A stretch of DNA of 64,000 nt from a virus: positions 1-64,000 of the IMG/VR virus record IMGVR_UViG_3300030450_002194; one strand, given 5' to 3'. A model generated the notes under the pieces. That model ran no database searches, was not told the DNA's origin, and saw only the letters and a list, made by a program, of their open reading frames with translations. Within the stretch, counting starts at the first letter, position 1. Each line of letters begins with the position of its first letter. Below, one piece after another: positions 7,172-15,634 of this stretch. Made by a program: the position numbers and the translations under genes.

Positions 7172-8835
7172 ATTTCCATCACCTTAAACGCTGCTTCTCT
7201 AATGGCTTCTCTAGCACTAGCAGTAATACTAGCGGCTAAATCTATATCTGCCCAACCAAATCCCTGGTAGGCAACAATTCCGTAAAAAGAAGCCATCAAT
7301 CTTTTTACGGCTAACTGGTTATTGTTCCACTTTATGTAATCTTCCTTAGATTCTGCGGCCTTCATCTTTTTCTTATAATCATTCCGCAATTCTTTCAATT
7401 CTAAAACCGCTCTAGGTAAAAGACCTAACTCATCAGTTTTATAATAAAGCATTTCTTTCTCATCTTCATCAGTGAAATCCCTAGGTGTTAGAATATTAAC
7501 ACCAAAAACAGTTGGTTCAATTGATTTAGTTTCCCATGAGATGTTTCGTGCAATCATCATACTCGGATAAAGTCCAGCAAAGTCAAAGGCGGCTACACCT
7601 AGATGTAAACCATTTGTTCCTTCTGTCATAGGGTCATAAATCATTGCACCTTGATAATCAACCTTATCTCCATGTTCACCAGTAGGTGCTTTCCAAGTTG
7701 CATTACGCATAAAGTATATCCCACCCATATTACTTGCATAGAAGCAAGCATCGAATGGGGCCTTTAGTAATCTTTGTAAAGCAATTACTGCTTCAGATGT
7801 AAAGTTTTCTTCATCAATTCTAACAAGAAGCATAACGTCAACGGCTGCATAATCGAGATAATGCTTAGTGTCTTCTAACCATCCTCTAGAGAAAAACTCA
7901 TTCTTATCTGGAAACTTCTCAGATACTAGTTTCTTCTCACCTAACACTATATCAGCAACATAATCTAATGCTAATGACGGTAAGGTTCCTCTTTGTGCGT
8001 CATTCCACTGGCGTTCAAAAGCCAAGTCTAGATTTAATACTAGCCTTCCTCTAACTGGTTGTTCTATAGGGCTGTAATTGTTCACGTTTTTGGAAAGTTT
8101 GATACCTTCATCGAAATAAACCCCCTTCACATCGTTATATGGCGATAATTTTCTGGGGTCAAGCCCATTAGCATGGAGTCTTTCGATTAATTTTGGCAGG
8201 TCGAATTTAGAACCGAACCAAGAAATCATCATATCTGGGTCTTCTTTTCTAAGTCGCCCTACAAAAGTCTCTAACATTTCTCTCTCCGTTAGGAAACCTT
8301 CACCAATAAGATTTCTTTTAGGTGGAGTATCTCTAGGAAGCCAATATAAAACTCTATTTCTTTTAGTATAGTTATCATAGAAAACCATACAAGTAATAGC
8401 CCCATCGTGTTCTCCCCCCTGTTGCCATTCTAAATCCCAATACCATTTCCTAAGATTATACTCTGGCATCTGCTTAATGTTATCAACAGCATATCTATAA
8501 TGATAGGCTACATCTGCTTCAAATGTTTCCTTCCATTCTTTCCTTAATGTTCTCATATATCCAGGTTTAGGAGGATACCAAGTTACTTTCTTTAAGGGGG
8601 TTCCATCTAAAGATTTAGAACCATCTATCTCATAGGAAAGAGTAATGTCTACTCTACTCCCAAAATCTCTAAATGTGATTCTATCAATATTTCTATCTGT
8701 TGTTTTAATATAGAAATATGGAGGAGCATCATTATAGGATACTGTTTCCTCTTGTCTATTATCATTTTCATCTCGCCATCTAAGGGCTATCATATTATTT
8801 TTATCTATCGTACTAATTATCATATTCTCACTCAT
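7168..8835 (-). CDS. Family-B DNA polymerase, N-terminal part (exonuclease, motifs A and B)
   Basis: 555 aa with the 3'-5' exonuclease (Exo I Asp-Leu-Glu-Trp, then an Asp-Pro-Asp-Met-Met-Ile-Ser-Trp strand and a Tyr-x-x-x-Asp Exo III), palm motif A Asp-Phe-Ala-Gly-Leu-Tyr-Pro-Ser and motif B Lys-Arg-Leu-Met-Ala-Ser-Phe-Tyr-Gly. The ORF stops just before motif C, which is supplied by the gene at 5781-6695; 472 bases and four microgenes separate them. ATG at 8835 is chosen because it overlaps the PCNA stop; TTG at 8853 is less likely. Confidence 0.9.
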   Translation of the reverse strand: MSENMIISTIDKNNMIALRWRDENDNRQEETVSYNDAPPYFYIKTTDRNIDRITFRDFGSRVDITLSYEIDGSKSLDGTPLKKVTWYPPKPGYMRTLRKEWKETFEADVAYHYRYAVDNIKQMPEYNLRKWYWDLEWQQGGEHDGAITCMVFYDNYTKRNRVLYWLPRDTPPKRNLIGEGFLTEREMLETFVGRLRKEDPDMMISWFGSKFDLPKLIERLHANGLDPRKLSPYNDVKGVYFDEGIKLSKNVNNYSPIEQPVRGRLVLNLDLAFERQWNDAQRGTLPSLALDYVADIVLGEKKLVSEKFPDKNEFFSRGWLEDTKHYLDYAAVDVMLLVRIDEENFTSEAVIALQRLLKAPFDACFYASNMGGIYFMRNATWKAPTGEHGDKVDYQGAMIYDPMTEGTNGLHLGVAAFDFAGLYPSMMIARNISWETKSIEPTVFGVNILTPRDFTDEDEKEMLYYKTDELGLLPRAVLELKELRNDYKKKMKAAESKEDYIKWNNNQLAVKRLMASFYGIVAYQGFGWADIDLAASITASAREAIREAAFKVMEI

Positions 8836-9604
8836 TTCTAATATAGGGTGCAATCACCATTTTTCTATTCGGCCCTGTTATTACTATTGGTTTATTATCC
8901 CCACTCCAAAGAGCCATTACATTTTTCACACAAAATTTACCAATTGGTGCAGAAAATTCTACAGTTAAGTCTTCTCTAGAAGGAGTACCAACTAAGGCAA
9001 TCGTTCTATCTACAAACTCTGTTCTATGAAAGTTAGAAGATGAGATAGTTATGTCACTTTGTCCTGCAATATATTCTATCTTAAAGGATGCTGTTCCAAC
9101 CAAGTTACAAAACTTAATTGCATTCGCTAATTCTTCACCGTTTACCATAAGCATACAAGGTAGTTGTGTTTTACCAAAAACTACTGGTTCACCAGTCTTA
9201 ATACTAAGACCCCTAATCATAGAAATTAGGCCCATGTTATTGTGTTCTACTAATACTGGTACTTTAATAGAAGTCCTACCCATATTGAAAGCAATATTAG
9301 ATTCCCCAATACTAATCTTTAAACTTCCTGCTTTGAGATTTTTAAGGTACTTCATAATCTTTTCAATATCAAATATAAACATATATTCTTTTTGTGGTTC
9401 TCCCTCTATATCTATTGTCACACTAATAGCACTTTTATCATTACCATTAAGTAACTCTAATCTAGTATCTTTAATAATGCCAACAGCAGTATTGCTGATA
9501 ACACCAACTTTAGATACAGTCGAGGACTTATATTTGCCTCTCAGCCAAATTGCCTCAACCGCATCTCTAAATTTATCTAAATCACAGTTTATTATTTTAC
9601 TCAT
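8828..9604 (-). CDS. PCNA-like sliding clamp
   Basis: 258 aa, the usual PCNA length. Two similar halves are joined by a linker near residue 125. The C-terminal strands Leu-Thr-Val-Glu-Phe-Ser-Ala-Pro, then Asp-Asn-Lys-Pro-Ile-Val-Ile and Met-Val-Ile-Ala-Pro, follow the archaeal PCNA pattern that forms the PIP-binding pocket. It would tether the viral polymerase, whose C-terminus carries a PIP motif. The start ATG overlaps the recombinase stop by four bases. Confidence 0.85.
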   Translation of the reverse strand: MSKIINCDLDKFRDAVEAIWLRGKYKSSTVSKVGVISNTAVGIIKDTRLELLNGNDKSAISVTIDIEGEPQKEYMFIFDIEKIMKYLKNLKAGSLKISIGESNIAFNMGRTSIKVPVLVEHNNMGLISMIRGLSIKTGEPVVFGKTQLPCMLMVNGEELANAIKFCNLVGTASFKIEYIAGQSDITISSSNFHRTEFVDRTIALVGTPSREDLTVEFSAPIGKFCVKNVMALWSGDNKPIVITGPNRKMVIAPYIRNE

Positions 9605-10497
9605 AGTTTTCCCTCTCGTAGTTCTGGAATCCCAAACCATTTATTATCACCGTTGGTGGTGAAAATAGTCCATTCCTGTCCTACAAGGGAGGGATTCGTT
9701 TTACTAGCCGTTAATTTGGCTACATAGTTTGTGGTCTTTCCCTTCATTACCTTTTCAATATGAATCATCTGCACGAATCTAGCAGGTGTTGATTTATGCC
9801 AATCAGGTACTTCTCCTATAGGAGTAGGTACATTGATATTATCATACACAGGTTTCATATGTGTAATCAAAAACCTATCACATTCTAAACTACATACTAA
9901 GTCTAGTAATCTGTTATAGATTCTATTCCTAATCTTCCAATCAAGTGTAGATACTCTTACTGAATCAGTAGCATGAACGATACTACCTTCCTTAGTTTGT
10001 TGCTTTACTAGCAACTCTCTAAGCACATCGCTTGAGCCTTCAAATGCCTTATCTACTCCATCAAGGCAGAAGGATTTAACATCTCCTGTCTTAATCAAGT
10101 CCTTAGCATATTGGCAAAAACTATTTGCATTATTAAAGGTCTCTTCCCAATCAGTAGAACCATCTGTTCTAACTTCTATTGGGCTAAAGATAACTATGTT
10201 ATCATCTCTATCCCAAGCAGAATCCCACGTTGGTTCAGCCCCATTATCAAAATCCAAAATAAGAATCTTCTTACCTTCTTTTACTTCTTCTTCAGTTCTA
10301 GAATCTAAAACCAATCCGGTCTTACCCACCTTTGGGTTACCCGTTATTGAGCATAGATTATAACTTCTATCCCTATTTAGTCTGGCCTGTATTTGTGCCA
10401 ATATCTTTTTCTTTTGTTCTGCGAAAAAGTCTGGGTTATTAACTCCATCATCACTTCCCGCATTTCCTTTCTTATCTTTAGTCCAATCCATATTCAT
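9601..10497 (-). CDS. Sak4/RadA-like RecA-fold ATPase
   Basis: 298 aa with Walker A Gly-Asn-Pro-Lys-Val-Gly-Lys-Thr (residues 53-60) and a Walker B-like strand Ser-Phe-Cys-Leu-Asp-Gly-Val-Asp. Size and layout fit Sak4-type single-strand annealing ATPases, a short RadA relative found in phages. It sits beside PCNA and the SSB-like gene. It may pair strands during recombination-dependent replication. A full RadA with an N-terminal HhH domain is excluded by length. Confidence 0.7.
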   Translation of the reverse strand: MNMDWTKDKKGNAGSDDGVNNPDFFAEQKKKILAQIQARLNRDRSYNLCSITGNPKVGKTGLVLDSRTEEEVKEGKKILILDFDNGAEPTWDSAWDRDDNIVIFSPIEVRTDGSTDWEETFNNANSFCQYAKDLIKTGDVKSFCLDGVDKAFEGSSDVLRELLVKQQTKEGSIVHATDSVRVSTLDWKIRNRIYNRLLDLVCSLECDRFLITHMKPVYDNINVPTPIGEVPDWHKSTPARFVQMIHIEKVMKGKTTNYVAKLTASKTNPSLVGQEWTIFTTNGDNKWFGIPELREGKL

Positions 10498-10717
10498 CGC
10501 CTATTTTTAATTCTAATGTGTCTTGATAGACAGCATCCACTATATCTCTTAAGTCGTCCTCCGCAACCTTAACTCTAATTTCTTTACCAGAAGGTAAATG
10601 AAGTTTCACCCAATAATCTCCGGTGTCTTCATTAACTCTCCAAGTAAGAAATTCTACTGAGTCAAGATGTAACGCATAACTACTTCCATGTATTATTCTA
10701 TTTGTAATACTATACAT
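10478..10717 (-). CDS. Hypothetical 79-aa protein
   Basis: Small mixed alpha/beta protein with an acidic C-terminus. GAGGA precedes the ATG by six to seven bases, just after the GC hairpin that follows the SSB-like gene. The last codons overlap the Sak4-like start. No family recognised. Confidence 0.6.
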   Translation of the reverse strand: MYSITNRIIHGSSYALHLDSVEFLTWRVNEDTGDYWVKLHLPSGKEIRVKVAEDDLRDIVDAVYQDTLELKIGDEYGLD

Positions 10718-10732
10718 TTTAATTCCTCTTTT

Positions 10733-10749
10733 GGGGGCTTTGCACCCCC
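10733..10749 (-). terminator. GC-rich hairpin after the SSB-like gene
   Basis: A 5-bp all-GC stem (GGGGG/CCCCC) with a 7-base loop lies between the SSB-like stop and the next ribosome site. On the minus strand it is followed by AAAA, not a T-run. Partial termination, RNA processing or 3'-end protection are all possible and would let the SSB be made in excess. Confidence 0.45.
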
Positions 10750-10785
10750 TCGTTGGTCACTACTACCAATAAGATATAATTATAC

Positions 10786-12018
10786 TCAGAACCAGTCCAA
10801 GTCTTCTTCTTCTGCTGCAACGAATGGTTCTGCAACAACACCCATGTTGTTAATACATAGCACACCGCTTAGGTTTAATGAAACATCTCTCATGCTACCA
10901 TCATCATTTCGCCCTTGAGAAGTTCTGCCTACAACCAATACACTTGAATTGATACCAAAATCAATATCAAGGTGTGCTGGAACCCAGCAAGTTGTTCCTG
11001 CCCATCCTGCTGCATCATAGTTATAATCAGCATTAACATCTGTTATAGTCAACCTTCTGCTACCAATCTTGTTAGGTGTAGCATTAATGTTTGTCACAGT
11101 CCCATCTGTAATAACAAACTTTTCAGCAAAGTTTCTATCTGCTACAGAAGCATGATACCTGTTAAGGTCAATCAATGGGCTATAGTTATCCAATGCATGT
11201 TCCATAGTATAGTTTTGCATATCAGTAATGCTTGGTTCTGCAACTCTTGTGTCATCTGTTAGGTCAGCATTCATCTTCAAACTCTCAAGGGTTCCGGTCT
11301 TAAAACCATAAATCCTGTTTGGAGTGTTGCTATCCCTAATGCAATCAAAGTGTAGAAGCCTAAAGGTTCTAGGTGTAAACTTCTTTGCAGCCTCTCCCTT
11401 GTAAGAGAAGTAATACATTCCTTCTTCACCATCAACCTCACCCAAGAAAACCCCTTGCATTCTGCTTTGTGAAGCAGGTAGTGGCTTTCCATAGTTAGGG
11501 TTCTTCCTTTCACCATATGCAGCAATATTATCTAGTGGAATAATCCACTGTGCAGTATCAACCTCCATATGATTGTCTGGTAGAGCATCAACAACCTTTT
11601 CTTGTACAGCACCATCAAAGGTTCTACTTACAACAAACTTTTCTACTCCACTTACGAGGGTTTGTGTTGCTACTGCAACCCTACCAGAATCATAGGTTGT
11701 TGTTGGCTCTCTGCTGTATTGCTCAAATATCTGATTGTTAAGCCTAGCCCCCATATCCATTGGCTCATTCACAGATAGGAAATAACCAGTAGCCTTCTTA
11801 ATGAAGGAACCACCGCCCGTTTCCTGCGCAGGTGCATCCTTATACTGGTATGCCCCGCTAAACCATTGCCTAAACAATGACAATGCCAGTAGCATGTCGC
11901 TTGTTGGGTCAAGGGTATTTGTCTTGCAGATTTCAAAATACTTTTCCTCTACAATACTTACTTCCATTTCTAGTTTTTCACTAGCCTTATTTATTTCATT
12001 ACGTACTTTTTCTTCCAT
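10786..12018 (-). CDS. Putative single-stranded DNA-binding protein with acidic tail
   Basis: 410 aa. The C-terminus is a strongly acidic tail ending Asp-Leu-Asp-Trp-Phe, the same design as SSB, T4 gp32 and T7 gp2.5 tails that recruit partners. The middle and C-terminal thirds are beta-rich with OB-fold-like strands. Neighbours (Sak4-like, PCNA, PolB, RFC) fit. Codon choice looks richer in AAC/AAG/CTA than many neighbours, and a hairpin follows the gene, consistent with high expression. ATG at 12018 has AGGA about 10 bases upstream; 12027 is an alternative. The fold is inferred, not shown. Confidence 0.55.
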   Translation of the reverse strand: MEEKVRNEINKASEKLEMEVSIVEEKYFEICKTNTLDPTSDMLLALSLFRQWFSGAYQYKDAPAQETGGGSFIKKATGYFLSVNEPMDMGARLNNQIFEQYSREPTTTYDSGRVAVATQTLVSGVEKFVVSRTFDGAVQEKVVDALPDNHMEVDTAQWIIPLDNIAAYGERKNPNYGKPLPASQSRMQGVFLGEVDGEEGMYYFSYKGEAAKKFTPRTFRLLHFDCIRDSNTPNRIYGFKTGTLESLKMNADLTDDTRVAEPSITDMQNYTMEHALDNYSPLIDLNRYHASVADRNFAEKFVITDGTVTNINATPNKIGSRRLTITDVNADYNYDAAGWAGTTCWVPAHLDIDFGINSSVLVVGRTSQGRNDDGSMRDVSLNLSGVLCINNMGVVAEPFVAAEEEDLDWF

Positions 12019-12023
12019 AATAT

Positions 12024-12131
12024 TCATTTCCTTTTATTTTTTCTTTCTGCTTCCATATTCCTGTGATAGCGTTCCCAGGTCATACCTTCTGTATGAGTAA
12101 TCCACTTCCAAAGTCGCTTTAACAACTTCAT
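12024..12131 (-). CDS. Tiny basic protein (35 aa)
   Basis: Rich in Lys, Arg and Trp, probably one amphipathic helix. It overlaps the stop of the EF-hand-like gene by ATGA and runs into the leader of the SSB-like gene. Function unknown. Confidence 0.45.
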   Translation of the reverse strand: MKLLKRLWKWITHTEGMTWERYHRNMEAERKNKRK

Positions 12132-12391
12132 CTTTCTTCCTCATGTGGTATGAGTTTCTTCTTTCTACGCTCGTAGATAATTTCTAATAACGCTTCTGCG
12201 CTAATTACAATTCCTGCTAATACCCAAAAGGTATCAGAGTTAACTTTTATTATTCCCATTGTATTTAAGATAGGCAATACTATTAAAAGCAATCCACCTA
12301 ATAGAATAATTTCATATCTTAACATCAAATGCTTAAAGTCATTCATATCAACAACCCCATCATCATTGAAATCTAATATTTTTCTAGCCAT
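12128..12391 (-). CDS. EF-hand-like loop plus two membrane helices
   Basis: 87 aa. Residues 6-17 read Asp-Phe-Asn-Asp-Asp-Gly-Val-Val-Asp-Met-Asn-Asp, close to a calcium-binding EF-hand/dockerin loop (D-x-N-x-D-G-x-x-D-x-x-D). Two hydrophobic helices follow (about 25-45 and 55-73), then a basic tail. A membrane-anchored calcium-binding role is possible but unproven. ATG at 12391 is chosen for GGAAGGT six bases upstream. Confidence 0.55.
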   Translation of the reverse strand: MARKILDFNDDGVVDMNDFKHLMLRYEIILLGGLLLIVLPILNTMGIIKVNSDTFWVLAGIVISAEALLEIIYERRKKKLIPHEEER

Positions 12392-12392
12392 A

Positions 12393-12473
12393 TTAAAACC
12401 TTCCATAGTCATCTCTTACAAACAATAACCGATACAAAACAAAGCACACTATTACTACTATTATGCCGTCCAT
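12393..12473 (-). CDS. Tiny hydrophobic protein (26 aa)
   Basis: Almost entirely one membrane helix with a short charged tail. The start overlaps the RFC stop (TAATG). Very short, so confidence is modest. Confidence 0.35.
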   Translation of the reverse strand: MDGIIVVIVCFVLYRLLFVRDDYGRF

Positions 12474-13375
12474 TATATCATCTGTCCTATTAACCAAGAA
12501 GCCAGAACCTTCGGAGTCATGTTACTACTTCTCCACTCAGCCTCCCCGATTACTCTTAGATACTTAAACTTCTGCATTGGTTCTAAATCAGAATCAACAA
12601 ATACATCGTGTAAATTCTGACAAACAACTTTCATATCTACCGATAGGTAAACAAGTTTATGCAGTTGTGCGAGTCCTCCATTATAATCTTTATTTAGAAC
12701 AGCATCTCTTATTTGGTGGTAAGGTTCATGTGTTCTCTCTATTAGCATTGTTATAGGGGTATTGCTATTTACTGAGGCTTGTATCTCAGTGATTCCCCTA
12801 CGCAAGTCACCTTGCAAGGTAGTAATAAAGGTATCGAAATCTTTCTCTTCCGGTTGAGTTTTACCCTCCTTATTGAGAATATTAATCAATACCTCCTTTA
12901 TCTGGGCATTACTCAATGCTGTAAAACCATAGTTAGCACACCTAGATTGTAAAGGTGCTATTATCTTATGTCTATGATTACATGTAATAACAAATCTCAC
13001 ATTGCTACTAAACCTTTCCATTATTCTTTTCAATGCATTTTGAGCGTCCGGTGTCATACCGTCCATCTCATCTAGTAATATTATCTTATGAGGTACATCT
13101 CCTACCTTCATTGAAGTAGCCACTTCTTTAATAGTAGTTCTAACTACCTCTAACTTCCTATCATCTGATGCATTGATTTCATAAAAGTTTGATTGTTTAT
13201 CATCTCCTAAGATTATATTAGCCACCACATTAGCAGCAGCAGTTTTGCCTACACCCGCAGGCCCATACAATATTAGGTTGGGCATTATATCCCAATTCTT
13301 TACATCGTTTACAAATTTATCTTGTCCTACTATCTGTTCAATAGTAGAAGGTCTATACTTTTCTGTCCATAACAT
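12473..13375 (-). CDS. Replication factor C small subunit
   Basis: 300 aa AAA+ clamp-loader subunit. Visible: the N-terminal Trp-x-Glu-Lys-Tyr-Arg-Pro RFC box, Walker A Gly-Pro-Ala-Gly-Val-Gly-Lys-Thr (39-46), Walker B Leu-Leu-Asp-Glu-Met-Asp, sensor 1 Thr-Cys-Asn-His, and the Ser-Arg-Cys arginine-finger motif. It would load the viral PCNA. No canonical RFC large subunit is in the window; the ATPase at 14183-15025 is a candidate partner. Confidence 0.9.
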   Translation of the reverse strand: MLWTEKYRPSTIEQIVGQDKFVNDVKNWDIMPNLILYGPAGVGKTAAANVVANIILGDDKQSNFYEINASDDRKLEVVRTTIKEVATSMKVGDVPHKIILLDEMDGMTPDAQNALKRIMERFSSNVRFVITCNHRHKIIAPLQSRCANYGFTALSNAQIKEVLINILNKEGKTQPEEKDFDTFITTLQGDLRRGITEIQASVNSNTPITMLIERTHEPYHQIRDAVLNKDYNGGLAQLHKLVYLSVDMKVVCQNLHDVFVDSDLEPMQKFKYLRVIGEAEWRSSNMTPKVLASWLIGQMI

Positions 13376-13377
13376 TT

Positions 13378-13719
13378 TTATTCCTCCAATCTAATTTTAC
13401 ATTGAGGGCATCTAATTTTCAAATCCTCAATACTATTCTTAATATCTACCTTTGCATTATAATGCTCATCCGGCAAATATGAAAAATCTGGTAATGCAGG
13501 TAAAGGTGATTTATGATTCATACCCCTACGCAACATCTCTTCTGCTAGTTCATCGTGTCTCTTCTGATACGAAGAAAGTTCTATTTGAACTACAGGTTCA
13601 ACTCTCTTTGTAACTCTAAACTTCTTATGGAAACTAGGAATGAACTTATGCAGTTCTCCATGTTCTCCTAACAAGTGTTGATTACACATTAATTTTGGGT
13701 CTATCATCCACATTCTCAT
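13378..13719 (-). CDS. Pyrimidine-dimer DNA glycosylase-like protein
   Basis: 113 aa. The N-terminus Met-Arg-Met-Trp-Met-Ile-Asp-Pro-Lys-Leu-Met-Cys, then Gln-His-Leu-Leu-Gly-Glu-His, then Arg-His-Asp-Glu-Leu-Ala-Glu-Glu-Met and His-Lys-Ser-Pro-Leu match the pyrimidine-dimer glycosylase/endonuclease V-related family (Pyr_excise). Such enzymes excise UV photoproducts, which fits a virus of sunlit water. A C-terminal Cys-Pro-Gln-Cys pair is an extra feature. Confidence 0.75.
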   Translation of the reverse strand: MRMWMIDPKLMCNQHLLGEHGELHKFIPSFHKKFRVTKRVEPVVQIELSSYQKRHDELAEEMLRRGMNHKSPLPALPDFSYLPDEHYNAKVDIKNSIEDLKIRCPQCKIRLEE

Positions 13720-13926
13720 TTATTCTTCCTCCCATAGTTTCTTATCCCAAGGGTTTACCATAACAATATAATCATTAACAAACACGTTGACACAGGGGAT
13801 ACAAACTGAACCCCCATCTACTTCAACATACTTTCTTATACCAAACATAACTCTATTAGTATGATTACAAACTACACACTTTTCTATTTTGTTTTGTGAT
13901 TCATTTCCTACATACCAAATAGTCAT
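13720..13926 (-). CDS. Zinc-ribbon protein (68 aa)
   Basis: Cys-Val-Val-Cys (residues 17-20) and Cys-Ile-Pro-Cys (42-45) bracket a short beta-rich domain; the tail is acidic. It abuts the glycosylase-like gene. Specific function unknown. Confidence 0.55.
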   Translation of the reverse strand: MTIWYVGNESQNKIEKCVVCNHTNRVMFGIRKYVEVDGGSVCIPCVNVFVNDYIVMVNPWDKKLWEEE

Positions 13927-14183
13927 TCTTCTTCACTTCCTATATATTCCCACACAGTAGTCTTATTGACTTTTTTCTTATAAATTGCAAAGTCCTTAGA
14001 TTGCTTTAATAGGTTACCAACCTGAGTAATACTAGATTGAGTATATCTATGTATTTTGCCTGTGTTTTTATTTCTATATGTATTTAAATATTCTAACGCT
14101 TCTCTTGCATGAAATGTATTATGCTTTTTACCAAATTCTCTAAGTGCTTTCATTCTATATACATGTTTAATTTTTCCGGCCAT
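13923..14183 (-). CDS. Probable winged-helix DNA-binding protein
   Basis: 86 aa with a basic helical N-terminus and a segment (Thr-Phe-His-Ala-Arg-Glu-Ala-Leu-Glu-Tyr-Leu ... Ser-Ser-Ile-Thr-Gln-Val-Gly-Asn-Leu-Leu) that reads like a winged-helix recognition helix, ending in a beta-hairpin. Likely a small transcription regulator. Overlaps both neighbours by one to four bases. Confidence 0.45.
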   Translation of the reverse strand: MAGKIKHVYRMKALREFGKKHNTFHAREALEYLNTYRNKNTGKIHRYTQSSITQVGNLLKQSKDFAIYKKKVNKTTVWEYIGSEEE

Positions 14184-15025
14184 TATAAATAATCCTCCAG
14201 TGTTACTGTCTTCTCTTCTTTTTTCTTAGAAACAATCTGTTTCTTAATGCCTGCTGCTGTCCTATCAACAGGTGATAGTTTACTATATACATAGTTTTGA
14301 AACTCATTGTCTTGTTTCAACAGTTCTAATAAATCATAGTCAGTTGCCCTAAGTCCTATCTTTCTACATATTAGTGGTCTTCTATCATAAGCCTTCCTTC
14401 TAGGAGGGCTAAATGAAATTGGTGCGCCAGGATGCGCATATGCTATTAACTCATAGAGATAGTCAGAAGACCATCTTCTTTTAACTTTAGCATCTATTAG
14501 TGCTATCTTCCCAGAGTTAAGGGAAGTCATAACCCAAGTTAATAACATCTCATCATATGGTTTATTATGCTTTAACATATCTGCAACTTTATCTCTGTCC
14601 TTAGACCTAAGATAAATATTAATCATTTCAAATATATTCTTATCTAAGCCAGTATCAATCTCTTCTGTATTAACACAACCATTTTCTTTAAGTTTAATCT
14701 GAGCATGGTTAATACTACCTGCTCTTTTTAATTTACACATGTCGTATAATTTCTTAGGTACATCTTTCTGATTAATAGAAGTCAACACAATTGTTCCTTT
14801 GTATTCTAACAATGTTTGTATTATCAAATCTACATTGGGTTTGTGATGTGCCTCTTCTATTAATATACCCCTATCAACGGGGATACTAAAGTTGTCCTCT
14901 ATATCATATTCATTCGCGTATCTAATGATAGGATTATCTGGTAAGCATTCTAATGCTTTAGTTGTCTTTCCTGTCCCACTTTTTCCTACATATATCAACG
15001 GTCTTATAGTATTTCTATTCATCAT
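14183..15025 (-). CDS. AAA-type ATPase, candidate second clamp-loader subunit
   Basis: 280 aa with Walker A Gly-Lys-Ser-Gly-Thr-Gly-Lys-Thr (residues 14-21), Walker B-like Gly-Ile-Leu-Ile-Glu-Glu-Ala, and sensor 1-like Leu-Thr-Ser-Ile-Asn. The N-terminal ATPase is short and the C-terminal half helical, the shape of a clamp-loader subunit. The basic C-terminus ends Thr-Leu-Glu-Asp-Tyr-Leu, which is weakly PIP-like. Two genes separate it from RFC small subunit. A general viral AAA ATPase is the alternative. Confidence 0.5.
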   Translation of the reverse strand: MMNRNTIRPLIYVGKSGTGKTTKALECLPDNPIIRYANEYDIEDNFSIPVDRGILIEEAHHKPNVDLIIQTLLEYKGTIVLTSINQKDVPKKLYDMCKLKRAGSINHAQIKLKENGCVNTEEIDTGLDKNIFEMINIYLRSKDRDKVADMLKHNKPYDEMLLTWVMTSLNSGKIALIDAKVKRRWSSDYLYELIAYAHPGAPISFSPPRRKAYDRRPLICRKIGLRATDYDLLELLKQDNEFQNYVYSKLSPVDRTAAGIKKQIVSKKKEEKTVTLEDYL

Positions 15026-15239
15026 TTTTATTCCTCATCGCCATAATGTCTGTATATTCAACATTACATTTAGGACATTCAACCTGTAAGAAGAAAACTT
15101 TAGTACCATCTGGTTCTTGTGATACATTTGTAGTAAATACAATGTATCTAAAACCACACTCTTTACATCCGTCCTCTATCGTTGCTGCCACGCTATTTTC
15201 TAATAACGCTATGTCCTTCGATGAAAATGTTGTCATCAT
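15015..15239 (-). CDS. Zinc-ribbon protein (74 aa)
   Basis: Cys-Lys-Glu-Cys (25-28) and Cys-Pro-Lys-Cys (55-58) frame an otherwise beta-rich core. Overlaps both neighbours. Function unknown. Confidence 0.55.
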   Translation of the reverse strand: MMTTFSSKDIALLENSVAATIEDGCKECGFRYIVFTTNVSQEPDGTKVFFLQVECPKCNVEYTDIMAMRNKNDE

Positions 15240-15634
15240 AGTTCACCTTTAATTTGTAAGATTCTTTCCAATCCTTCTAAGGTGTGGTGTTCACCCGAAT
15301 CTAATATTTCAATTATCTCTTCAAAGTCATTCCAATTATCTTTGGCATCTGGTAAATCGTCAGGTATTACTTGACAAAGTTTCCATATATTTGTTAGCCC
15401 TCCTATTGTTAGGATAGGCCTAGGTCTGCTTTTATGTTCTTTTTCTTTGTAGTTAGATTCTACCCCATGTTGTAATAGTGTACGTTGTACACCTAGTAAA
15501 AAGTTAGAGGCCCCACGTATATTTACTCTAACCCTTACTCTATATCCTATCTGTAGTTTTGCAGCCTTTGCGACATGCACTTCTGGCTTTGCAATAGATA
15601 GGAGTATTCCTTGTAATTGCCCTTTACTATACAT
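15236..15634 (-). CDS. LAGLIDADG-related single-domain protein
   Basis: 132 aa. The N-terminal helix, a basic strand (Gly-Tyr-Arg-Val-Arg-Val-Arg-Val), Asn-Phe-Leu-Leu-Gly-Val-Gln-Arg-Thr-Leu and a second strand Pro-Ile-Leu-Thr-Ile-Gly-Gly resemble a degenerate LAGLIDADG fold. The acidic catalytic residues of active homing nucleases are not evident, so it may be a domesticated DNA-binding protein. Confidence 0.4.
   Translation of the reverse strand: MYSKGQLQGILLSIAKPEVHVAKAAKLQIGYRVRVRVNIRGASNFLLGVQRTLLQHGVESNYKEKEHKSRPRPILTIGGLTNIWKLCQVIPDDLPDAKDNWNDFEEIIEILDSGEHHTLEGLERILQIKGEL

Noticed and set aside
9051-9662. 203-aa plus-strand ORF
   Set aside because: A shadow of the PCNA gene on the opposite strand; low-complexity hydrophobic product and no ribosome site.
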